Assembly: GCA_017502285.1 (NCBI GenBank)
Contig: JAFVVH010000032.1
Coordinates: 1-43,391, forward strand
Direction: 5' to 3'
Length of the DNA stretch: 43,391 nt
Source of the DNA: Oscillospiraceae bacterium
Lineage (GTDB): Bacteria; Bacillota; Clostridia; Oscillospirales; Oscillospiraceae
In this document: positions 31,373 to 39,129 of the stretch, in pieces
Position numbering within the stretch: position 1 is the first letter of the stretch
How the letters are laid out: each line of letters starts with the position of its first letter
Notes under the pieces: generated by a model
Told to the model about the DNA's origin: nothing
Databases searched by the model: none
The model's input: only the letters and a program-made list of their open reading frames with translations
Program-made: the position numbers and the translations under genes

Positions 31373-32372
31373 GAAGGATTGCGACATCAACTACCTCAAC
31401 GGTAAGAAGATCGCCATCATCGGCTACGGCTCTCAGGGTCATGCTCACGCCATGAACCTGAAGGACTCCGGCTGTGACGTGTGTGTTGGCCTGCGCGCCG
31501 GCTCCAAGAACTGGGCCGCCGCCGAGAAGGCCGGCCTGAAGGTCATGACCGTGGCCGATGCCGCCAAGTGGGGCGACGTGGTCATGATCCTGATCAACGA
31601 CGAGGTCCAGGCCGAGGTCTACAAGCGCGACATCGAGCCCAACCTGGAGGAGGGCAACGCTCTGGCCTTCGCCCACGGCTTCAACATCCGCTATCAGCAG
31701 ATCGTCCCCCCCAAGGGTGTGGACGTGTTCATGGCTGCCCCCAAGGGCCCCGGCCACACCGTTCGTTCCCAGTACGTCGCCGGCAAGGGCGTACCCTGCC
31801 TGGTGGCCGTGGAGCAGAATGCCACCGGCAATGCCTATAAGACCGCTCTGGCCTACATCGCCGGCATCGGCGGCGCCCGCGCCGGTGTGCTGGAGACCAC
31901 CTTCCATGACGAGACCGAGACCGACCTGTTCGGCGAGCAGGCTGTGCTGTGCGGCGGCGTGGTGGACCTGATGCGCTGCGGCTTCGAGGTGCTGGTGGAG
32001 GCCGGTTACTCCCCCGAGAACGCCTACTTCGAGTGCATCCACGAGATGAAGCTGATCATCGATCTGGTGAACAAGGGCGGCGTGGCCATGATGAACTACT
32101 CCGTGTCCGACACCGCCGAGTACGGCGAGTACGTCTCCGGCCCCCGCGTCATCCCCCACGAGGAGACCAAGGCCCGTATGCGCGCGGTTCTGTCCGACAT
32201 TCAGGACGGCACCTTCGCCGGCAAGTGGATCGCCGAGAACAAGAACGGCCGCACCTTCTTCAACTCCAAGCGTCTGCAGCTGGCCAAGCACCAGATGGAG
32301 GAAGTGGGCGCTGAGCTGCGCAAGAACATGCTCTGGGGCGACGACGCCGACCCTGATACCGCTTCCAACTAA
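31353..32372 (+). CDS. ilvC: Ketol-acid reductoisomerase (class I)
   Basis: This encodes 339 residues; AAGGAGG is 8 bases before the ATG. The enzyme isomerises and reduces acetolactate (or acetohydroxybutyrate) to the dihydroxy acid with NAD(P)H and magnesium. The Rossmann loop [13 protein letters not shown] is at residues 24-36, and the cofactor-selecting loop after it reads LRAGSKNW, with Arg and Ser as in NADPH-using forms. Metal ligands lie in [18 protein letters not shown] and [12 protein letters not shown]. Length is that of the short class I enzymes. It is the last gene of the T-box operon and has very GC-biased codons, a sign of high expression. Confidence 0.98.
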   Translation: MGKMYYEKDCDINYLNGKKIAIIGYGSQGHAHAMNLKDSGCDVCVGLRAGSKNWAAAEKAGLKVMTVADAAKWGDVVMILINDEVQAEVYKRDIEPNLEEGNALAFAHGFNIRYQQIVPPKGVDVFMAAPKGPGHTVRSQYVAGKGVPCLVAVEQNATGNAYKTALAYIAGIGGARAGVLETTFHDETETDLFGEQAVLCGGVVDLMRCGFEVLVEAGYSPENAYFECIHEMKLIIDLVNKGGVAMMNYSVSDTAEYGEYVSGPRVIPHEETKARMRAVLSDIQDGTFAGKWIAENKNGRTFFNSKRLQLAKHQMEEVGAELRKNMLWGDDADPDTASN

Positions 32373-32383
32373 ACCTTTGCATA

Positions 32384-32416
32384 AAAAGACCGCCTGCCGG
32401 ATGGCAGGCGGTCTTT
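32384..32416. terminator. Terminator after ilvC
   Basis: AAAAGACCGCCTGCC, GGAT loop and complement with TTTT; works in both directions. Confidence 0.9.
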
Positions 32417-32426
32417 TCTATCCTTA

Positions 32427-32840
32427 TCATTCCTCGATGTCCACCATCACGTGGTCGGTGCCGTGCTGTTCAAACTCGTTTATGTAGGCATCGATACGGC
32501 TGGTAAGCTCCGCGTAATTGTGCTCGTCAATGGGTGCATCGTTCATGTCTCGTCGGGCCAGATCTTCGGCCAGAATATCGAAAAATACGTTGTTTTCGTA
32601 CTCCATGATGGCCTCGTGAATGCCGCCCTCGGCAAAGGCGCGGGAGGGGATGACCTCTCCCTCATACAGTTCCGCCAGCGCGGGCATTCCCTCCAGAGCC
32701 GCCCGGGCAAAGAGCATGGACTCCACCTGATCGTAGTCGGTGAAGCGCTCCTCGCCCCGGGTGGAATTTAAGATCCAGTTACCGATATAAACCATATCCA
32801 GCAGCCGGCGAAATTGTTTCTTGGTCAGTTCGATCTGCAC
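32427..32840 (-). CDS. Acidic conserved hypothetical protein
   Basis: This encodes 137 residues from GTG 32838-32840, chosen because AAGGAGG lies 8 bases before it; a longer reading from an upstream ATG would run through this site. The protein is soluble, acidic and probably helical: VQIELTKKQFRRLLDMVYIGNWILNSTRGEERF, then a Glu/Asp-rich C terminus (HGTDHVMVDIEE). I recall similar unannotated proteins in Firmicutes but no function. It has its own promoter and no operon partner. Confidence 0.78.
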   Translation of the reverse strand: MQIELTKKQFRRLLDMVYIGNWILNSTRGEERFTDYDQVESMLFARAALEGMPALAELYEGEVIPSRAFAEGGIHEAIMEYENNVFFDILAEDLARRDMNDAPIDEHNYAELTSRIDAYINEFEQHGTDHVMVDIEE

Positions 32841-32874
32841 GGTGCAGTCCTCCTTCCCCATGTGGTGTATGTAT

Positions 32875-32902
32875 ATTATAGTATATCCCCGCGGTTTGTC
32901 AA
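32875..32902 (-). promoter_or_regulatory. Promoter of the acidic hypothetical gene
   Basis: Minus strand TTGACA (32897-32902), 16-base spacer, TATAAT (32875-32880). Confidence 0.82.
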
Positions 32903-32977
32903 ATGCCACCCAGGTAAAACTATGTGGAAAATCCCCCTTGTTTTTCCCGCAGCGCTCATTGCGTGCAGATTTCCCAC

Positions 32978-33006
32978 TTTACAGAAACTCCCTTGTGGTA
33001 TATAAT
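32978..33006 (+). promoter_or_regulatory. Promoter of DUF1934-argS
   Basis: TTTACA (32978-32983), 17-base spacer, TATAAT (33001-33006). Confidence 0.8.
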
Positions 33007-33039
33007 ATTATGACTTTGTATGCGAAAGGGACTCATGTC

Positions 33040-33483
33040 ATGGAAAAGGAAGTCATCATTTCCATCAAGGGAATGCAGGATTTTGAACAGACCGGCAAGG
33101 ACTCCATCGAGCTGGTCACCCGGGGCAATCTGGGCCGACAGGAAGGTGTCCTCACCCTGTCTTACGAGGAGAGCGAGCTGACCGGGCTGGAGGGCACTCT
33201 GACCACCATTCAGGTGGAGCCGGAGCGGGTCACCATGCTGCGCACCGGTCAGGTGAATACCCAGATGGTCTTTCAGGAAGGCCGCCGCCACCTGTCCATG
33301 TATAACACCCCCTACGGGGCTATGGCAGTTGGTGTGAATACCCGGCATCTGTACGCGGAACTGGACGAGACCGGCGGCGATCTGGAGATCGATTATGCCA
33401 TCGAGATCGACCATGCCATCGTGGGCCGCAACGTGTTCCAAATCAACGTCAAGCAGGCGGACAGCTTCCCCATCAAACAGTAA
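33040..33483 (+). CDS. DUF1934 (YwiB-like) beta-barrel protein
   Basis: The 147-residue protein starts at ATG 33040 after AAAGGG. It reads as alternating beta strands: EVIISIKGMQDFEQTGKDSIELVTRGNL at the front, then VLTLSYEESELTGLEGTLTTIQVEPERVTMLRTG and FQEGRRHLSMYNTPYGAMAVGVNTRHL. This is the calycin-like DUF1934 family, known as YwiB in Bacillus, function unknown. The family is usually next to argS in Firmicutes, as here (28 bases), which supports the call and suggests joint transcription with arginyl-tRNA synthetase. Confidence 0.92.
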   Translation: MEKEVIISIKGMQDFEQTGKDSIELVTRGNLGRQEGVLTLSYEESELTGLEGTLTTIQVEPERVTMLRTGQVNTQMVFQEGRRHLSMYNTPYGAMAVGVNTRHLYAELDETGGDLEIDYAIEIDHAIVGRNVFQINVKQADSFPIKQ

Positions 33484-33511
33484 ACTTTATCTTTGAAGGT
33501 GTGATATACAA

Positions 33512-35260
33512 ATGAGTAACATGATTCAGCAGGCTAAGCAGCAGGTGGCCGCACTGACCGCCGCCGCCTATGAAAAGGCCGCAGCCGCAGGGGCGCTGCC
33601 CGCGGGCGCGGAAGTAAAGGCCACCATCGAGATCCCCAAGGATACCTCCCACGGTGACTATGCCTCCTCCTTTGCCATGGCGGGTGCCAAGGCCCTGCAC
33701 ATGGCCCCCCGTGCCATCGCCCAGACCATCGTAGACAATCTGGAGCTGGAGGGCAGCTACTTTGACAAGGTAGAGATCGCAGGCCCCGGCTTCCTGAACT
33801 TCACTTTGGGTGCCAAGTGGTACGGCGAGGTACTCTCCGCCATTGAGAATGAGGGTGAAAATTACGGATCCACCGACGAGGGCAAGGGTGAAAAGGTCAT
33901 GGTGGAGTTCGTCTCTGCCAACCCCACCGGCCCCATGCACATGGGCAATGCCCGTGGCGGTGTGTTGGGCGACACCCTTGCCAACGTATTGACTCGTGAC
34001 GGCTGTGACACGTGGAAGGAATTTTACGTGAACGATGCAGGCAATCAGGTGCACAAGTTCGCGGTGTCCATCAATGCCCGGTACATGCAGCTGCTTCTGG
34101 GTGAGGAGAACTTCCCCTTCCCCGAGGAGGGCTACCACGGCAACGACATCAAGGAACTGGCTCAGGCCATCTACGATATGCACGGCGACAGCTGGAAGGA
34201 CCTGCCCGAGGAGGAGCGTCTTGAAAAGCTGGCTGAGTACGGCCTGTCTGTCAACATCCCCAAGATGAAGGCCGACCTGCGCCGCTACGGCATTGAGTAC
34301 GACCTGTGGTTCATGGAGTCTGAACTGCACGAATCCGGCTATGTGGAGGAAACGGTGCAGATGCTCACCGCCAAGGGCTGGACCTATGAAAAGGACGGTG
34401 CCCTGTGGCTGGACACCACCGCCCTGCTCAAGGAGAAGTTCCTGCGGGAAGGCAAAACTCAAGAGCAGGTGGACAAGCTGGACCTGAAAGACGACGTGCT
34501 GCGCCGCGCCAACGGTTTCTACACCTACTTTGCCGCCGACATTGCCTATCACCGCAATAAGTTTGACAAGCGCGGCTTTGACAAGGTCATCAACATCTGG
34601 GGCGCTGACCACCATGGCCACGTGGCCCGCCTGCAGGCGGCGCTGGACGGTCTGGGTCTGGACGGCTCCAACCGTCTGGTCATCGTGCTGATGCAGCTGG
34701 TCAACCTGCTACAGGACGGCAAGCCCGTGCGTATGTCCAAGCGTTCCGGCAAGGCCATCGCCCTGCACGACCTGCTGGACGAGATCAGCGTGGATGCCGC
34801 CCGCTACTTCTTTAACTCCCGCTCCTCCACCACCCCGCTGGACTTTGATTTGGATCTGGCAGTGCGTCAAGACAGCGAGAACCCGGTGTACTACGTCCAG
34901 TATGCCCATGCCCGCATCTGCTCTCTCATCGCCAATTTGGCCGCTGAGGGTGAGGGTGTGAAGGGGGCGGCAGATATCGACGCATCCGTCCTTACTGACC
35001 CCACCGAGCGCGCCCTTATCAAAGCACTGTCTCAGCTACCTGATGAGATCCATTTGGCCGCCAAGGCCTATGACCCCAGCCGCATCAACCGCTATCTGGT
35101 GGCGCTGGCCGGTGATTTCCACCGTTTCTACAATGCCTGCCGCATCAAGGGCGAAGAACCTGCGGTTCTGTCCGCCCGGCTGAAGCTGGCCGACAGCGTG
35201 CGCAGCGTGATCGCAAACTGTCTTGCCCTGCTGGGCGTTTCCGCTCCGGAGAAAATGTAA
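33512..35260 (+). CDS. argS: Arginyl-tRNA synthetase
   Basis: This class I enzyme of 582 residues attaches arginine to tRNA-Arg. The N-terminal Arg-S additional domain is followed by SANPTGPMHMGNARGGVLGD with the HIGH-type HMGN box, and a KMSKS-like loop RMSKRSGKAI. The C-terminal DALR anticodon domain begins near YVQYAHARICSL. Length is slightly over the bacterial mean. The start has GAAGGTG 10 bases before it. Codons are strongly biased. It is cotranscribed with DUF1934 and terminated at 35269. One substrate, tRNA-Arg(CCG), is also encoded in this window. Confidence 0.97.
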   Translation: MSNMIQQAKQQVAALTAAAYEKAAAAGALPAGAEVKATIEIPKDTSHGDYASSFAMAGAKALHMAPRAIAQTIVDNLELEGSYFDKVEIAGPGFLNFTLGAKWYGEVLSAIENEGENYGSTDEGKGEKVMVEFVSANPTGPMHMGNARGGVLGDTLANVLTRDGCDTWKEFYVNDAGNQVHKFAVSINARYMQLLLGEENFPFPEEGYHGNDIKELAQAIYDMHGDSWKDLPEEERLEKLAEYGLSVNIPKMKADLRRYGIEYDLWFMESELHESGYVEETVQMLTAKGWTYEKDGALWLDTTALLKEKFLREGKTQEQVDKLDLKDDVLRRANGFYTYFAADIAYHRNKFDKRGFDKVINIWGADHHGHVARLQAALDGLGLDGSNRLVIVLMQLVNLLQDGKPVRMSKRSGKAIALHDLLDEISVDAARYFFNSRSSTTPLDFDLDLAVRQDSENPVYYVQYAHARICSLIANLAAEGEGVKGAADIDASVLTDPTERALIKALSQLPDEIHLAAKAYDPSRINRYLVALAGDFHRFYNACRIKGEEPAVLSARLKLADSVRSVIANCLALLGVSAPEKM

Positions 35261-35268
35261 ATACACAC

Positions 35269-35302
35269 AAAAGCCGATGGACCTGTTGTCCATCGGCTTT
35301 TT
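35269..35302 (+). terminator. Terminator of argS
   Basis: AAAAGCCGATGGAC and complement, then TTTTT. Confidence 0.9.
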
Positions 35303-35306
35303 GTGC

Positions 35307-35343
35307 AAAAAGGAGCGAGCCGGCTTTCCGACTCGCTCCTTTG
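35307..35343 (-). terminator. Terminator of the foldase gene
   Basis: AAAGGAGCGAG and CTCGCTCCTTT around a 12-base loop, with T5 on the minus strand; back-to-back with the argS terminator. Confidence 0.85.
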
Positions 35344-35355
35344 GTTTTGGTTGGT

Positions 35356-36891
35356 TTACTTGACGCTGTTCACCGCGTCCAGACGGGTGACCTCAGAGGC
35401 CTCTACCAGAGCTTCCAGCCACTTGGCAGCGTCCTCGCTGGCCTTGGCGGTACGGGCTTCGCCCTTCCACACGGGCTCGTTCTGGCCCACGAAATACATG
35501 ATGTGCCAGCCCTTGGTGCTGCTAGCAGTGTTCTTCACCAGACCGGTATCGCCAACCTTGCGGGCGGGATCGATGGCCCAGTTGGTAAAGTCAGCAATGA
35601 AGCCGGACTGAGAGGACACGTTCTCGTACAGGCCACCATTGGCGGCAGAGCCGGGATCAGCGCTCTCAGCGGTGGCCAAAGCGGCAAAGGATTCCTCAGT
35701 AGCATCGCCGTTCTTCCACTGCTCCAGCAGTTCCTCCGCCTTGGTCTTGGCGGCCTCATACTGCTCCTCGGTGGGGGCAGTAGCGCCCTCGTCCTGCTCG
35801 GCGGCCACCAGGATGTGGCGCACGTCGCCGCCTACTTCCTCGTTGCGGGTGCGGCCCATAAACTCCACAACGTAGTAGCACATAGCTTCCGCGTCCTCGA
35901 TCACGGTCGCGTCGCCGGCCTTACGGCTCTCGTCCTGCAACCACTCGGCAATGGAGGGGAACAGATAGGCACCGGAAACGGCGCGCTCCTCATAGGCGTC
36001 GGTATGCTCGTGCTCCTCACCCTCGGCGTGCTCGTGCTCGCCCTCGCCGGAAGCCTCCATAAAGTCAACGCCGGACTGCACCTTGGCCAGCACGGCATCG
36101 GCCTTGGCCTTGGCTTCCTTCATCAGGGTCTCGGTGTCCTTGGTATCATCCTCGTCCGCATTAAAAACAGCAAAATTATAGTCGAACAGATCCATGGTGT
36201 CCTTGTTCTCGGCATAGTAGCTGTCCAGCTGCTCGTCGGTGTAGGTCAGCTGCTCGGTATAAGCGGTCTGGAACTCGTAAGCCAGCTGGCTTTCACGCAT
36301 ATACTTCTCGTAGCTGCCCTTGCTCATGCCGCGGCCATAAACCGCCTTCAGGTAGGAGTTAACGGTAGAAAAACCGTTGCGGGCGGAAGCGGCCACCAGA
36401 TCGTCCATGGCCTGCTCCACCTCGGCAGCGCCCTCCTCAGACAGCTTGACTCCCTCGGCCTCAGCCTGAGCGGCCAGCACCTTGGTCTGAGCCAGGGTGG
36501 TAACGGCCTCGTCCAGCAGCTGATCGCGCCAGGTAGTCCCCTCTTCCTCATTATACACCTGCTCGGCAGGGTCCTGAGTGGGATCAAACCCCACGTCGAT
36601 TCCGTACTGAGAATACATATAGTACTGATTCATGATGCTGTTGTAGTGGTACTGCAGCTCGGTAACAGAATAGTCCTTGCCGGCCACGGTCACAGCGGCC
36701 TCGCGGCTCTGGAAGATGCCGGAGTTCCAAATCAGCAGCGCAGCGGCTGCCACGGCACACACACCACCGATCACGGAATAAAAAATGGTATTGCGCTTGG
36801 CCTGAGCGGCCTCCTGCTGGGCCTTGAGCTGCTTTTCGCTGAACAGGTCCACCTGACCCTGGCGGGACTTCTTTTCTCTGGATGCACTCAC
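35356..36891 (-). CDS. Membrane-anchored peptidyl-prolyl isomerase (SurA/PrsA-like, parvulin domain)
   Basis: The 511-residue protein starts at GTG 36889-36891 after GAGAGGA. A charged cytoplasmic head (1-35) precedes one transmembrane helix (36-55); unlike PrsA there is no lipobox, so it stays anchored by the helix. A SurA-like helical chaperone domain (about 60-280) and a parvulin domain (from about 357: VRHILVAAEQ, FAALATAESADPGSAANGGLY, GWHIMYFVG) follow. Residues 282-297 are a His/Glu run (GEHEHAEGEEHEHTD) that could bind zinc, nickel or copper. It should fold exported proteins at the outer membrane face. A palindrome lies in its 5' leader. Confidence 0.9.
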   Translation of the reverse strand: MSASREKKSRQGQVDLFSEKQLKAQQEAAQAKRNTIFYSVIGGVCAVAAAALLIWNSGIFQSREAAVTVAGKDYSVTELQYHYNSIMNQYYMYSQYGIDVGFDPTQDPAEQVYNEEEGTTWRDQLLDEAVTTLAQTKVLAAQAEAEGVKLSEEGAAEVEQAMDDLVAASARNGFSTVNSYLKAVYGRGMSKGSYEKYMRESQLAYEFQTAYTEQLTYTDEQLDSYYAENKDTMDLFDYNFAVFNADEDDTKDTETLMKEAKAKADAVLAKVQSGVDFMEASGEGEHEHAEGEEHEHTDAYEERAVSGAYLFPSIAEWLQDESRKAGDATVIEDAEAMCYYVVEFMGRTRNEEVGGDVRHILVAAEQDEGATAPTEEQYEAAKTKAEELLEQWKNGDATEESFAALATAESADPGSAANGGLYENVSSQSGFIADFTNWAIDPARKVGDTGLVKNTASSTKGWHIMYFVGQNEPVWKGEARTAKASEDAAKWLEALVEASEVTRLDAVNSVK

Positions 36892-36920
36892 GTTGGTTCA
36901 TTCCTCTCGTTCATTGGGTA

Positions 36921-36938
36921 ATGCAATTCAAATTGCAT
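36921..36938. promoter_or_regulatory. Palindromic operator candidate in the foldase leader
   Basis: ATGCAATT-CA-AATTGCAT is a perfect 8-bp inverted repeat, about 12 bases after the -10 and so within the first 25 transcribed bases. Regulator unknown. Confidence 0.5.
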
Positions 36939-36949
36939 TTAACTATTGA

Positions 36950-36978
36950 ATTATACAGGATAGCTTGTGAAGTTGCAA
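36950..36978 (-). promoter_or_regulatory. Promoter of the foldase gene
   Basis: Minus strand TTGCAA (36973-36978), 17-base spacer, TATAAT (36950-36955). Confidence 0.78.
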
Positions 36979-37043
36979 GGATAATTTGCACGATCCCACC
37001 GCGTTGCGCCGTTGTTTTACAATTTATTCACGTTCCGGATGCA

Positions 37044-37071
37044 AAAAGAGCCGTCCGAAGACGGCTCTTTT
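37044..37071 (-). terminator. Terminator of ilvD
   Basis: AAAAGAGCCGTC, CGA, complement, followed on the minus strand by T5. Confidence 0.85.
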
Positions 37072-37085
37072 CCATATTTATCAAA

Positions 37086-38747
37086 TCAGCCCAAAACTGC
37101 ACCCTTATCGGCGCTGGACACCAGCTTGGCATAGCGGGCCAGATAGCCGGTCTTGATTTTGGGCTCGGGGCACACCCACTTGGCGCGGCGGGCGGCCAGT
37201 TCCTCATCGGACACCTTCAATTCAATGGTATGGGCGGGGATATTGATGGCGATAACGTCGCCCTCCTCCACCAGACCGATGTTGCCGCCGGAGGCGGCCT
37301 CGGGGGACACATGGCCGATGGAGGCGCCACGGGTGGCGCCGGAGAAGCGGCCGTCGGTGATCAGAGCCACATCCTTGTCCAGCCCCATGCCCGCAATGGC
37401 GGAGGTGGGATTGAGCATCTCGCGCATGCCGGGACCACCCTTGGGACCTTCATAGCGGATGACCACCACGTCGCCGGCCACGATCTTGCCGGCATAGATG
37501 GCCTCAATGGCCTCGTCCTCACTGTCAAATACCCGAGCCGGCCCCTCATGTACCATCATCTCGGGTGCAACTGCAGACTGTTTGACCACACAGCCGTCGG
37601 GGGCAAGGTTGCCCTTGAGCACGGCGATGCCGCCGGTCTTGGAGTAGGGATTTTCAATGGGCCGGATGACCTCGGGGTTGCGGTTAACCACACCCTGCAG
37701 ATTTTCCGCAATGGTCTTGCCGGTGCAGGTGATGAGTGAGGTATCGATCAGGCCCTTCTTGGCCAGTTCCGCCATGACGGCGTACACGCCGCCGGCTCGG
37801 TCCAGATCCTCCATATAGGTGCTTCCCGCAGGGGCCAGATGGCACAGGTTGGGGGTGCGGTCGGAAATCTCATTGGACAGGTCGAAGCTGAGCTCGATGC
37901 CGCACTCGTGGGCGATGGCGGGCAGGTGGAGCATCGTGTTGGTGGAACAGCCCAGCGCCATATCAATAGTCTCGGCATTGTGGAATGCGGCCTCGGTCAT
38001 GATGTCACGGGGCCGGATGTCCTTTTCCACCAGCTCCATGATCTTCATGCCCGCGTGCTTGGCAAGTCGCAGACGGGCGGAATAGACCGCAGGGATGGTG
38101 CCGTTGCCGCCCAGACCCATGCCGATAGCCTCGGTCAGGCAGTTCATGGAGTTGGCGGTATACATGCCGGAGCAAGAGCCGCAGGTGGGGCAGGCGTTGT
38201 TCTCGTACTCCTCCACCCCCTGCTCATCCAGCTTGTCGGCGTAGTAGGAGCCCACCGCCTCAAACATATGGGACAGGCAGGTACGCCGCCCATCGTTGAG
38301 GTGACCGGCCAGCATGGGACCGCCGGAAACGAAGATGGTGGGTACATTCACACGGGCGGCAGCCATGAGCAGGCCGGGCACGTTCTTGTCACAGTTGGGG
38401 ATCATCACCAGGCCGTCGAACTGATGGGCCATGGCCATAGCCTCGGTGGAGTCGGCGATCAGGTCGCGGGTGACCAGAGAATACTTCATACCTACGTGGC
38501 CCATGGCGATGCCGTCACAAACGGCAATGGCAGGGAACTCCACCGGCGTACCGCCGGCAGCACGGATGCCGGCCTTGACCGCCTCGGCGATCTTGTCCAG
38601 ATTCATATGGCCGGGTACGATCTCGTTATACGAGCACACCACACCGATGAGGGGCCGCTCCAGTTCCTCCTTGGTATAACCGAGGGCGTAGAGCAGGGAA
38701 CGGTTGGGGGCGGCAGGGATACCTTTTTTGATCACGTCGGAACGCAT
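37086..38747 (-). CDS. ilvD: Dihydroxy-acid dehydratase
   Basis: The 553-residue product dehydrates dihydroxy acids to 2-keto acids, the third common step of valine, isoleucine and leucine synthesis, using an iron-sulfur cluster. Cluster ligands are seen in PNCDKNVPG and [21 protein letters not shown]. The family end [30 protein letters not shown] is present. The start is ATG 38745-38747, where AAGGAG is 8 bases upstream; an earlier GTG overlaps that site. It is on the opposite strand from the ilvBN-ilvC operon, 5 kb away, with its own promoter and no T-box in the leader, so the pathway is split between two control systems. Confidence 0.98.
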   Translation of the reverse strand: MRSDVIKKGIPAAPNRSLLYALGYTKEELERPLIGVVCSYNEIVPGHMNLDKIAEAVKAGIRAAGGTPVEFPAIAVCDGIAMGHVGMKYSLVTRDLIADSTEAMAMAHQFDGLVMIPNCDKNVPGLLMAAARVNVPTIFVSGGPMLAGHLNDGRRTCLSHMFEAVGSYYADKLDEQGVEEYENNACPTCGSCSGMYTANSMNCLTEAIGMGLGGNGTIPAVYSARLRLAKHAGMKIMELVEKDIRPRDIMTEAAFHNAETIDMALGCSTNTMLHLPAIAHECGIELSFDLSNEISDRTPNLCHLAPAGSTYMEDLDRAGGVYAVMAELAKKGLIDTSLITCTGKTIAENLQGVVNRNPEVIRPIENPYSKTGGIAVLKGNLAPDGCVVKQSAVAPEMMVHEGPARVFDSEDEAIEAIYAGKIVAGDVVVIRYEGPKGGPGMREMLNPTSAIAGMGLDKDVALITDGRFSGATRGASIGHVSPEAASGGNIGLVEEGDVIAINIPAHTIELKVSDEELAARRAKWVCPEPKIKTGYLARYAKLVSSADKGAVLG

Positions 38748-38786
38748 GGAAAACACTCCTTATGTAAAAACAATTTGATGGGGTAA

Positions 38787-38815
38787 AGTATAGCACATCT
38801 GTGTCCGGTACACAA
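38787..38815 (-). promoter_or_regulatory. Promoter of ilvD
   Basis: Minus strand TTGTGT (38810-38815), 17-base spacer, TATACT (38787-38792). Confidence 0.65.
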
Positions 38816-38841
38816 CCAAAATCACTATTTTCCACAAACAA

Positions 38842-38872
38842 AAATACCGTCACCCGATGGGTGACGGTATTT
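38842..38872 (-). terminator. Second terminator behind the tRNA-Leu tail copy
   Basis: AAATACCGTCACCC with complement around GAT, T5 on the minus strand; it sits directly after the copied CCA end. Confidence 0.88.
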
Positions 38873-38980
38873 GGTGCGGCTGACGGGAGTACGACTCGCT
38901 TCGCTCGCATGCATTAAGTGCCCCTAAGGCGGACAATCCGTCAAGGGGCACTAAATCGAACCGGGTTCTCCTCCGCGGAC
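38870..38980 (-). repeat. tRNA-Leu 3'-tail element
   Basis: Bases 38870-38890 repeat exactly 39018-39038, which is the acceptor strand, CCA and first terminator base of the neighbouring tRNA-Leu. On the minus strand the order is: T-arm-like CCCGGTTCGA (about 38955-38964), a hairpin (38917-38952, arms AGTGCCCCT/AGGGGCACT), a GC palindrome around 38898-38908, then the copied tRNA end with CCA, then a fresh terminator. No gene is seen between 38748 and 39019. Confidence 0.7.
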
Positions 38981-38983
38981 AAT

Positions 38984-39020
38984 AAAAACGCCAACCCCCT
39001 CAATGGGGGTTGGCGTTTTT
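38984..39020 (-). terminator. Terminator of tRNA-Leu(GAG)
   Basis: AAAAACGCCAACCCCC with complement around TCAAT; T5 follows on the minus strand. Confidence 0.9.
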
Positions 39021-39105
39021 GGTGCGGCTGACGGGAGTCGAACCCGTACGCCCGTGGGGCACCAGCACCTCAAGCTGGCCAGTCTACCAATTCCAGCACA
39101 GCCGC
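39020..39105 (-). tRNA. tRNA-Leu, anticodon GAG
   Basis: This is an 86-base class II tRNA. Acceptor GCGGCTG pairs with CAGCCGC. The anticodon stem CCAGC/GCTGG closes loop TTGAGGT, anticodon GAG (codons CTC/CTT). The T loop is TTCGACT, discriminator A, and CCA is encoded (39020-39022). Confidence 0.96.
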
Positions 39106-39129
39106 AAAACGCACTCTTGAAAAGACTGC

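Noticed and set aside
35341..36921. A 526-codon plus-strand frame opposite the foldase gene
   Set aside because: Leu/Gly/His-rich shadow of the minus-strand gene, which has a promoter, ribosome site and parvulin motifs.
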